From contig CAWEPQ010000019.1 in the NCBI GenBank assembly GCA_963811055.1, positions 496,001-560,000 of the forward strand: a DNA stretch of 64,000 nucleotides, read 5' to 3'. This DNA is from JACVRW01 sp963811055. GTDB lineage: Bacteria; Actinomycetota; Thermoleophilia; Solirubrobacterales; Thermoleophilaceae. The notes under the pieces are model-generated. The model saw only the letters and a program-made list of their open reading frames with translations. It did no database searches and was not told the DNA's origin. Made by a program: the position numbers and the translations under genes. Below, piece after piece: positions 41,664-49,210 of the stretch. Position 1 is the stretch's first letter; each line of letters opens with the position of its first letter.

Positions 41664-43880
41664 TCACGTCTGGACCAGGCCGGCGTCCAGGGCCAGCGCC
41701 ACGGCCTCCGACCGCGAGGACGCGTCGAGCTTGCGGTAGACGGCCCTGACGTGGGTCTTCACCGTGTTGGGCGAGACGTGCAGGCTCTTGGCGATCGCGG
41801 GAAACGACAGATGCGTGGGAAGCAGCCGCAGGACCCGGAGCTCGGCCGATGTGAGCGTCCAGACCTCCTCCGCCGACTGCGTGACCGCCCCCAGCTGCGC
41901 CCGCGACTCGTCGATCCAGGCACGTAGGACGGGCGAGTCCGGTGTCTCGCGAACGAAACTCTCCGCCTCGGCGGTGAGCGTCCGCGCATCCGTGAGGTGG
42001 CCCAGCTGGAGCGCGGCGCGGGCCAGGGCCAGCAGGGTTTCGGCGTGGTACCAGGGCGCGAAGTCGTCCAGTTGGGCCACGAGGCTGGAGGCCTGCTGCG
42101 TATCCAGGCGCGCCTCCTCTCGCATGCCCCTGTGGGCACGCACGAGACCTGAGACGGCGAACACGAGCGCACTGGTGGGATAGCTCCCGAGGCCGGCGAG
42201 CTCGAGCTGCGATCTCGCGCGGGTGGTCACGCTCGCGGCGCCCTCCCAGTCCTCAGCCTCGGCGAGCAGCAAGCCGAGCTGCGCGAGACACAGGGCCTGA
42301 ACGTTCGGCGCTGAGCCTGCGCCACCTCGCGCGCCTGCCGCGAGGATGCCGCGCGCGCCATCCCGGTCGCCGGTCAGGTGGAGCGCCACGCCGTCGAGCA
42401 GCTCGCACGTGGGGATCAGGGGGCCGTCGTCCGGTCCGAGGTCGCGGACCCGGGCTGTGTCGTGGCGCATGGCCGCGAGGCCGTCTCTTGCGGCCACGGC
42501 AGCGGGGAGCAGCGCGGCCGCCCGTAGAAGGCCCCGGACGCGCCGGGGAGCATCGGCCACGCGAGCAACGGCGGCCGCGGCCCAGCGCTCGGCCTCGCCG
42601 CCCGCGCCGGCGGCCAGGCGGCTGTGTGCGGCCACCAGAGCCAGCGGGGCGCAGCCGGCAATCTGCTCGGCACTGAACTCGTTCAGACAGCCCTGGACCG
42701 TGTCGTTACGTCCCTGGGCGATATGGGCTGATGCTCCGCTCCAGACCAGGTCGCCCGCGTCGGCCACCTCACCCGCCGCCACAGCGTGCCGGACCGCGAG
42801 GCGCTGCTCGTGGTGCGCGCCGTACCAGGCGCTTGCCAGCCTGTGGACCTGGGACTCGCGGCGTGGCTCCAGGCGCCCTAGCTCGGCGCGCAGCATCTCG
42901 CGGAACAGTGTGTGGTGGCGGTACGCCTCACCGTGCCGGTCCAGACCGATCAACAGCGCGTTGGAGCGTGCGAGCTCCGCGAGCGTGCGGCCGGATCCGG
43001 AGGACTGGAGAACCGCGTCGCAGAGGCCCGCCGAGAGCGTGTCGAGCACTGAGGTCCGCATCAGGAAAGCGGTCTTCTCCGGCCCGAGCGGCGTCAGGAA
43101 CTCGTCGCGCAGGTAGTCCGCGACGAGGCGGTCGGCCCCTCCGAATCGCGACACCGCCGCGCGAACGTCGCGCTCCTCCCGCAGGGAGAGCGCGGCGAGG
43201 TAGAGACCCGCCGCCCACCCCTCCGTGCGCTCTACCAGGGTCGTGAGGTCCGCGGTGCAGAGGCGCAGTCCGGCCGCTTGGAGCAGTTCTGCCGCTTCGG
43301 TTGGCGCCATCGCGAGCTCGCGGGTACGGACCTCGACCACCTTTCGGTGCGCACGGAGCGTGCCCACGGCGATTGCGGGCTCATGTCGTGACGCCAGGGC
43401 CAGCTGCGATCCGGGCGGTATGGCGTCGGCGATCGCCTGTACCAAGGCCAGTGCCGCCGACCCTTGGAGAACCTGGAAGTCGTCGAGCACGAGCACCACG
43501 GGCTCTTCGCGGTGTGCGAGGTGCCGGAGCAGCCGGGATCGTGCCTGGGATGAGGCGCCGGTACGGACGCCGAGCGCGCCCGCGATGGAGGCAAGTAGCC
43601 GCGCCGGGTCACCGTCGTCGCGGTCGAGCCGCACCCATGCGAACGGACGGGCGTCCCACTCGCTCCACTCCGCGAGCACGGTGGTCTTCCCGTAGCCCGC
43701 CGGAGCGACGAGCAGCGCCACCGGAAGCTCACGAGCCTCGAGGAGGCGACGCACCACGCGCAGACGCGGCACGAGTCCCTCCGCCGTGGGCGGAGGGGAC
43801 AGGCGCGCATCCACGCGATGCGCGCCGCCCTCGAGCAGGGTCATGGCCGGGACGTCGGCCAGCGCGATTGCTGATTCCAC
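41664..43880 (-). CDS. MalT-like large ATP-binding LuxR-family transcriptional regulator, first copy
   Basis: About 738 residues. N-terminal STAND/NTPase module with Walker A VAPAGYGKTTVLAEW and Walker B VVLVLDDFQVL, then TEGWAAGLYLAALSLREE. A long helical TPR-like middle follows. The C terminus is a LuxR/NarL helix-turn-helix: LTSAELRVLRLLPTHLSFPAIAKSLHVSPNTVKTHVRAVYRKL. Such proteins activate genes on binding a ligand. Start uncertain: GTG 43880 or ATG 43844. Divergent from the histidine kinase gene. No TCACCC box in its own promoter; it is one of two candidates in the window for the box-binding activator, without direct evidence. Confidence 0.86.
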   Translation of the reverse strand: MESAIALADVPAMTLLEGGAHRVDARLSPPPTAEGLVPRLRVVRRLLEARELPVALLVAPAGYGKTTVLAEWSEWDARPFAWVRLDRDDGDPARLLASIAGALGVRTGASSQARSRLLRHLAHREEPVVLVLDDFQVLQGSAALALVQAIADAIPPGSQLALASRHEPAIAVGTLRAHRKVVEVRTRELAMAPTEAAELLQAAGLRLCTADLTTLVERTEGWAAGLYLAALSLREERDVRAAVSRFGGADRLVADYLRDEFLTPLGPEKTAFLMRTSVLDTLSAGLCDAVLQSSGSGRTLAELARSNALLIGLDRHGEAYRHHTLFREMLRAELGRLEPRRESQVHRLASAWYGAHHEQRLAVRHAVAAGEVADAGDLVWSGASAHIAQGRNDTVQGCLNEFSAEQIAGCAPLALVAAHSRLAAGAGGEAERWAAAAVARVADAPRRVRGLLRAAALLPAAVAARDGLAAMRHDTARVRDLGPDDGPLIPTCELLDGVALHLTGDRDGARGILAAGARGGAGSAPNVQALCLAQLGLLLAEAEDWEGAASVTTRARSQLELAGLGSYPTSALVFAVSGLVRAHRGMREEARLDTQQASSLVAQLDDFAPWYHAETLLALARAALQLGHLTDARTLTAEAESFVRETPDSPVLRAWIDESRAQLGAVTQSAEEVWTLTSAELRVLRLLPTHLSFPAIAKSLHVSPNTVKTHVRAVYRKLDASSRSEAVALALDAGLVQT

Positions 43881-44024
43881 TCCCAAGAGGATCGTCGCCG
43901 CCCTCCATGCGCGGCAAGGGCGCGAGCCACCGTCTTGCGGTAGGCGAGCACCACCCTGGAGGTTATGCTGGCGCGGCACATAGGTAACGACCGGGGCGGG
44001 ACGGGGCGGTCGTAGTGCACCCCC

Positions 44025-46733
44025 GTGGAACGATCAACTCGCATCGGGCGCGCTGCCCGCCACGCTAGACCTCTGGTCACGGCCCAGGCACGACCTTCCG
44101 TCCCCGCCTTGGCCGGAATCGCCGTGGCCGGGCTGGCGCTGTCGGCCGCCGCCGTGGCCGTGTCTCTCTCGGGTGCCGGACCCGAGCCTCGCTGGATCAC
44201 CGCGATCGTGCACGCGCTGGTGATCGCCGCGCCCATCGCGGCGGGTCTCTATGCGCTCCATTCGGCGCCTGCGTCGGCCGGCCGCTTCGGCCGGTTGCTG
44301 GTGCTGAGCGGCTTCCTGTGGTCGCCGACGCTGCTGGCGGAGTCCGCGAACAGCGTGCTCTACAGCACGGGCAGGGTTTCGGCCTGGGTGGCGGAGGTGG
44401 TGCTCGTGTACGTCGTCCTCGCGTACCCGACCGGCCGGCTGAGCACCCGTGCGGACAACCATCTCTTCCGCGCCGCGGTGGCCACCGTCGGCGTGCTCTT
44501 TCTCCCGAGCGCGCTGCTGATCGATCAGTTCCCGGTACCGGCTCCGTACGCCAGTTGCGGGACCGCTTGCCCGCCCAACGCCTTCCTGGCACTCGGGTCG
44601 GAGCCGGGATTCGTAGATGCCATCGTGATCCCGCTGGAGCGGGCTGCCAGCGGCTTGGTGTTCGCCGCCGTGGCGCTCGCGCTCGCCCTGCGTCTAGCAC
44701 GGGGCAGCCGGCTGACGCGCGTGGGCCTGCTGCCGGTCGTGGCGGTCGCGACGTTGCGCTTCGCCCTGGCGGCCGCGTTCATCGTCGCCCGCTCCCGCCG
44801 CCCGGACTCGCAGCTGACCGAGATCCTCAGCACAGCCGCCCTCCTCTGCATGCCGGCCTTCTCGGTCGCCTTCGTCATCGGGCTGCTCCGGGCGAGGATG
44901 GCCGCGGGGCGGGCGCTGGTGAGGCTCGGTGCTCGCTACGGGAGTCGCGTGGAAGGCGGCGAGGTGCGCGATCTGATCGCCGATGCGGTGGGCGATCCCT
45001 CGCTCGAGGTCGTCTACTGGAACTCAGAGGATCCGGGCGGGTGGATCAACACCGCGGGAGAGCCCGTGAGCCTTCCGTCGTTCGGCCCCGATCGCGCGGT
45101 TACCGAGGTCCGCGGCAGCCGGGGCCGGGTGGCCGTTCTCGTGCACGACCCGGCGCTCACCGATGCGCCGGTGATCACCGATGTGGCCGGGGGGTTCGCC
45201 CTCATGGCCATCGAGAACCAGCGCCTCGAGACGCAGCTTCGTTCTTCGCTGCGGGAGCTCCGCGAGTCGCGCGAGCGGATCATGTCGGCCGCGGACGTGG
45301 AACGCCGGCGCATCGAACGTGATCTGCACGATGGTGCGCAGCAGAGGCTCGTGTCGCTACGGATCCAGCTGGAGCTCGCGGGCGACCTCGTGGAGGCGCA
45401 TCCCGAGCGAGCCGGCAAGCGACTGCGCGAGCTGGGACGCGACGTGGACGACGCGGTGGACGAGGTGCGCTCCCTCGCGCGCGGCCTGGTGCCGCCGATC
45501 CTGGTGGAACGCGGTCTCGTGGAGGCCTTGCGCGACGCGGCGCACGGTGGTCACCTGCGGGTCACCGTCCATGCACGCGGGCTGGGCCGGTACCCGCCGG
45601 AGACCGAGAGCGCCGTCTACTTCGCCTGCCTCGAGGCGCTTCAGAACGCGGCCAAGCATGCCGAGGGCGCTCGGTCGGCGTCCGTGAGCCTGTGGGAGGA
45701 CGAGGAGCTTCGCTTCGAGGTGCGAGACGACGGGGCGGGGCTTCGCGAAGGCCCCACTCAGGGCGGAGCGGGGCTCACGAACATGCGCGACCGAGTGGGG
45801 GCGGTGGGCGGCCGCCTGACGATCGGATCCGTGCCGGGCGAGGGCACCTGTGTGGCGGGGAGCGTCCCCGTGGGCCCGGCCGAGCTGCCGCCCCAGGTGG
45901 AGACGCTGCTGCAGCGGGCAACCGAGGCGCTCGAGGCGAGCTTCGGCATCTACCGGGCCGTCCGGGACGATCGCGGCGTGGTGGTCGACTTCCTCGTCGA
46001 GCACGTGAACGAGGCCGCGCGAAACGACTTCGGGCTCCCACGTGAGCAGCTGATGGGCCACACGCTCTGTCAGCTGTTCCCCGCGTATCGGGACTCGCCC
46101 GCGTTCCACTGGCAGCGAGGGGTCCTCGACCAGGGGCGGGCTGACTCGCGAGTGGAGACCACCCACCTGGATGACGCGGGAAGCTCAAAGCAGCTCAGAC
46201 GGGCCGTGGACGTGAGCGCCGCGCCCCTGGGCGGGGGCCGGCTCGTGCTGACCTGGCGCGACGTGACCAGGCACACCCGGCTGGAGGAGCAGGTGCGCCT
46301 GCAGTCGCTCGTGCTCGACCGAGCCACGGAGGGGGTCTGCCTCGTGCGGGCCGCGGATGCGACGATCGTCCGTGCGAACACTCGTTTCACCGAGCTCCTG
46401 GGGTACGCGCCCGGCGAGCTCGACGGACGTCCGGTTGCGGAGATCAACTGGGAGGACGAGCCCGGCGAGGCCGACCAGCTGGTGGCCCGCATCGCCGCCG
46501 AGCTCGGTGCGGGAGGCGAGGGGAGCTTCAAGGTTCGAAACCGGCGCAAGGACGGCTCCTCGCTCTGGTGCGAGAGCCACGTGGTCGTCTTCGACCATCC
46601 CGATCACGGCACGGTCTGGGTCGCAGTGCATAAGGAGCTGACCGCCCGGGAGGCGAGCGCGCCGAGGACGAACGGACGCTTTCCCCGGCCGCGGCTCAGA
46701 CGCCCGGGACGGAGCGCAGCGGCGCCCGATTGA
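44025..46733 (+). CDS. Sensor histidine kinase (HisKA_3) with C-terminal PAS domains
   Basis: 902 residues. Eight or so helices occupy 30-300. The dimerisation helix ERRRIERDLHDGAQQRLVSLRIQLELA holds the phosphate-accepting His435. The ATPase part has ALQNAAKHAEGARS (N box) and VRDDGAGLREGPTQGGAGLTNMRDRV. After the kinase come two PAS domains: 630-745 (ASFGIYRAVRDDRGVVVDFLVEHVNEAARNDFG) and 755-875 (ATEGVCLVRAADATIVRANTRFTELLGYAPGELDG). PAS after the catalytic domain is unusual. GTG start. Likely partners are the LuxR-type response regulator at 48162 and the REC protein at 47592. Confidence 0.87.
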   Translation: MERSTRIGRAARHARPLVTAQARPSVPALAGIAVAGLALSAAAVAVSLSGAGPEPRWITAIVHALVIAAPIAAGLYALHSAPASAGRFGRLLVLSGFLWSPTLLAESANSVLYSTGRVSAWVAEVVLVYVVLAYPTGRLSTRADNHLFRAAVATVGVLFLPSALLIDQFPVPAPYASCGTACPPNAFLALGSEPGFVDAIVIPLERAASGLVFAAVALALALRLARGSRLTRVGLLPVVAVATLRFALAAAFIVARSRRPDSQLTEILSTAALLCMPAFSVAFVIGLLRARMAAGRALVRLGARYGSRVEGGEVRDLIADAVGDPSLEVVYWNSEDPGGWINTAGEPVSLPSFGPDRAVTEVRGSRGRVAVLVHDPALTDAPVITDVAGGFALMAIENQRLETQLRSSLRELRESRERIMSAADVERRRIERDLHDGAQQRLVSLRIQLELAGDLVEAHPERAGKRLRELGRDVDDAVDEVRSLARGLVPPILVERGLVEALRDAAHGGHLRVTVHARGLGRYPPETESAVYFACLEALQNAAKHAEGARSASVSLWEDEELRFEVRDDGAGLREGPTQGGAGLTNMRDRVGAVGGRLTIGSVPGEGTCVAGSVPVGPAELPPQVETLLQRATEALEASFGIYRAVRDDRGVVVDFLVEHVNEAARNDFGLPREQLMGHTLCQLFPAYRDSPAFHWQRGVLDQGRADSRVETTHLDDAGSSKQLRRAVDVSAAPLGGGRLVLTWRDVTRHTRLEEQVRLQSLVLDRATEGVCLVRAADATIVRANTRFTELLGYAPGELDGRPVAEINWEDEPGEADQLVARIAAELGAGGEGSFKVRNRRKDGSSLWCESHVVVFDHPDHGTVWVAVHKELTAREASAPRTNGRFPRPRLRRPGRSAAAPD

Positions 46734-47490
46734 TGATCGTGGTCTCGCCCGGGGCGAGGACGCGCACATCCACGTCCGGCGCGAGCCGCGCCGCGTGCTC
46801 CTCGAACACGAGCGGCGGCTCCTTCAGGGGCTTCGGCCGCAGCCGGGACAGGCCTACGGGAAACAGGGTTCCCCAATGGACGGGTATGGCGATGCGGGGA
46901 CGCAGCAGCGCGAGCGCGCGGGCGGCCCTCTGGGGATCGAGATGCCCCTGTCCCACGCTGGGTCCCCAGCCCCAGACGGGCACGAGGGCCACGTCGAGCA
47001 GTGTGGCGAGGTCCGCCATCCCGTCGAAGAGGTCCGTGTCCCCCGCGAAGTACACGGCGGAGCGCCCGGACACCACATAGCCGATGGCCTCGGCGGAGGG
47101 TCCGAGCGGCTCTCGGCGTCCGTGGTGCAGCGCGGGAACGGCGGTGACCGTCACCGACCCGATGCGGATCTCGTCACCGGGGGTCAACTCGGTCACGACC
47201 CGGAAATCCTGTTCCGCGGCCAGGACGCCGGCGCCCGCCGGCACGACGAGGTGCGCATCCCGGGACAGGCTCTGGAGGGAGGGAAGGTCGAAGTGGTCTC
47301 GGTGGAAGTGCGAGATCAGCACTGCGTCGAGCGGGGTGAGCGAGGCCTGGTCGACCGGTCGCGCGACGCGGACGAGGTGCGCCACGCGGCTACGCAGCAC
47401 AGGGTCCGTGAGCAGCCGCACCCCCGACAGCTCCAGGAGCGCGGTCGAGTGCCCGAGCCACGTGACCCGATCCGGGAAGGGCTCGCTCAC
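46696..47490 (-). CDS. Metallo-beta-lactamase-fold hydrolase (UlaG-like), first copy
   Basis: 264 residues. DRVTWLGHSTALLELSGVRLLTDPVLR opens the domain. The zinc motif is SHFHRDHFD, and PALHHGRREPLG, VYFAGDTDLFDGMADL and IPVHWGTLFPVGLSR give the remaining ligands. The pattern is that of the UlaG/NAPE-PLD-like group acting on lactones or phosphodiesters. I start at GTG 47490 by alignment with the paralogue at 53055; the open frame extends 22 codons further. It overlaps the kinase end by 38 bases. Substrate unknown. Confidence 0.84.
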   Translation of the reverse strand: MSEPFPDRVTWLGHSTALLELSGVRLLTDPVLRSRVAHLVRVARPVDQASLTPLDAVLISHFHRDHFDLPSLQSLSRDAHLVVPAGAGVLAAEQDFRVVTELTPGDEIRIGSVTVTAVPALHHGRREPLGPSAEAIGYVVSGRSAVYFAGDTDLFDGMADLATLLDVALVPVWGWGPSVGQGHLDPQRAARALALLRPRIAIPVHWGTLFPVGLSRLRPKPLKEPPLVFEEHAARLAPDVDVRVLAPGETTIINRAPLRSVPGV

Positions 47491-47591
47491 CGGTAGGCCG
47501 CCCACCGTGGGACCGTAGACGCGGCCGCCCGGCCCGCTCAAGGTGGGAGGCACCACAGTGCGCGACGGCGCGCACTACAACGGAGGCGGAC

Positions 47592-48023
47592 TCAGGCGGC
47601 TGGTCTGTGTGTCGCCCAGAGCTCTGCCAGCAGTGCCGGGCGAAAGTCACGCTTGTCCACGAACGCCGCCGCTCCGCACGCCTCGACCTCGGAGGGCAGG
47701 CGAGCCGGATCGTTGACCGAGACCAGGACGACGGTGGGGCCTGGGTACGCGGCGGTGATGCGCCGCGAGGTCTCTATGCCGTCGATGCCGCCCAGGGTCA
47801 CGTCCAGCAGCACGAGGCTGGGGTCGAGGACCTCCAGTGCGCGGAGCGCCGCTTCGCCGGAGTCGGCCTCGCCGATCGTCACGAACCCGGGAGTGGCCGC
47901 GACCACGGCGCGCGCCGCCCGTCGGAACGGGGCGCTGTCGTCGACGATCAGGACGCTCACCGCAGCGTTCTCGAGAGCGGTTTCACCGCTCCCTGCCGAC
48001 CGGGCTGCTGCTGCCTCCGTCAT
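47592..48023 (-). CDS. Single-domain response regulator (REC only)
   Basis: 143 residues: a 22-residue tail, then a receiver domain with acidic pair VLIVDDSAPF, phospho-acceptor Asp74 in LVLLDVTLGG, the conserved Ser (VVLVSVND) and Lys in AFVDKRDF. There is no output domain, so it would act by protein contact or phosphate buffering. ATG 48023 is divergent from the LuxR response regulator at 48162 and lies near the PAS kinase, a probable shared system. Confidence 0.85.
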   Translation of the reverse strand: MTEAAAARSAGSGETALENAAVSVLIVDDSAPFRRAARAVVAATPGFVTIGEADSGEAALRALEVLDPSLVLLDVTLGGIDGIETSRRITAAYPGPTVVLVSVNDPARLPSEVEACGAAAFVDKRDFRPALLAELWATHRPAA

Positions 48024-48149
48024 GCCGCCAAACCCATCGCATCGGGGCCGTTCGCGCAGACTCCCATCGGGCGCAGTCCGCCGCAATGGGGCGCGCCGGT
48101 GTGGGGGCGGGGGTGGGCACCTGTTTGTGGTGGCGGCCAGACGGGCGGA

Positions 48150-48155
48150 TATTGT
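48150..48155 (+). promoter_or_regulatory. -10 element of a leaderless promoter for the LuxR response regulator
   Basis: TATTGT lies 7-12 bases before the GTG start at 48162, with no room for a ribosome site. TTTGTG about 20 bases further up is a poor -35 candidate. Confidence 0.5.
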
Positions 48156-48161
48156 TCCGGT

Positions 48162-48842
48162 GTGGCCATAAGGGTGGCTCTGGGTGAGGACAGCCTCATC
48201 GTCAGGGAGGGCATACAGCAGCTCCTCGCCGCGGAGGAGGACATCGAGATCGTCGCTTCGTGCGGCGACATGGATTCCTTGCTGGAAGCGGTGGAGTCCA
48301 CGCGGCCGGATGTCGTGGTCACAGACATCCGCATGCCCCCTACCGAGACCGACGAGGGAATTAGGCTCGCGGCCATGCTGAGGGACTCCTACCCGGAAAC
48401 GGGGGTTCTAGTGCTCAGCCAGTACGCGCAGCCGAGCTACGCGCTGGCGTTGCTGGACGCGGGCTCCGACCGCAGGGCGTACCTGCTGAAGCAGCGCGTG
48501 CACAATCGCGCCGAGCTCGTATGGGCGATCAAGTGCGTCGCCACGGGCGGGTCGGTCATCGACCCCAAGATCGTCGAGGGGCTCGTGGCCGCGAAGGCAC
48601 GCTCCGAGTCCTCGCCGCTGACCGAGCTCACACCCCGCGAGCGGGAGGTGCTCGCGGAGATCGCGGTCGGGAAGAGCAACACCTCGATCGCCGAGTCGCT
48701 CGTGCTGACCAAGCGAGCGGTCGAGAAGCACATCAACTCCATCTTTCTCAAGCTGAACCTCTCCGAGGCGGAGGACGTGAGCAAGCGGGTGAAGGCCACG
48801 CTCGTGTTCCTCGCCGAGGACGAGCCGGAGCTCGTTGAGTAA
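48162..48842 (+). CDS. NarL/LuxR-type DNA-binding response regulator
   Basis: 226 residues. Receiver domain with ALGEDSLIVREGI, phospho-acceptor Asp55 in VVVTDIRMPP and a Lys in AYLLKQRV. The output domain is a NarL helix-turn-helix: LTPREREVLAEIAVGKSNTSIAESLVLTKRAVEKHINSIFLKL. GTG at 48162 follows a -10 element, so the mRNA is likely leaderless; the longer frame upstream is antisense to the REC gene. It is the natural partner for the HisKA_3 kinase at 44025. Target sites are unknown; NarL-type dimers bind short inverted repeats, so it is a candidate reader of the TCACCC box. Confidence 0.88.
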   Translation: MAIRVALGEDSLIVREGIQQLLAAEEDIEIVASCGDMDSLLEAVESTRPDVVVTDIRMPPTETDEGIRLAAMLRDSYPETGVLVLSQYAQPSYALALLDAGSDRRAYLLKQRVHNRAELVWAIKCVATGGSVIDPKIVEGLVAAKARSESSPLTELTPREREVLAEIAVGKSNTSIAESLVLTKRAVEKHINSIFLKLNLSEAEDVSKRVKATLVFLAEDEPELVE

Positions 48843-48853
48843 CGCCCTCGGGC

Positions 48854-49210
48854 TCAGGCGTTGGCGAGGACGATGACGAGCGTGGCCAGCGCCAGCCCCG
48901 CGCCCGCCACGGTGAGGCCGGTGACCCAACCCGTGGAGACCGCCTCGTAGCGGTCCTCGTCCAGCGCGGCCGCGAGCCGGCGTTGACGCACCCCGGCCGC
49001 TGTGAAAGCGGCTGCCGCGAGCAGCGCGTAGCCGGCGCCCAGGATCACGTACGCCGTTCGCGCGCCCTCCACGAGCTCGGGCACGACTCCTCCCACGGCC
49101 ACCGAGGCGGTGGCCGCCGCGATGCCCGAACGCCACCATGCGAGCCACGTGCGCTCCGCGGCGAGGCGAGTGCGCCGGTCGGCGCTGCCGCCCGAGGGCC
49201 TATCGCTCAA
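48854..49210 (-). CDS. DUF202-family small membrane protein
   Basis: 118 residues. RTRLAAERTWLAWWRSGIAAATASVAVGGVVPEL is the DUF202 start, followed by helices at about 52-72 and 94-114. Function unknown; often found as YidH-like inner membrane proteins. The TTG start at 49210 shares bases with the upstream LuxR stop (TTGA), the same junction as cydA/cydB, so translation is probably coupled to the large regulator. Confidence 0.8.
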   Translation of the reverse strand: MSDRPSGGSADRRTRLAAERTWLAWWRSGIAAATASVAVGGVVPELVEGARTAYVILGAGYALLAAAAFTAAGVRQRRLAAALDEDRYEAVSTGWVTGLTVAGAGLALATLVIVLANA

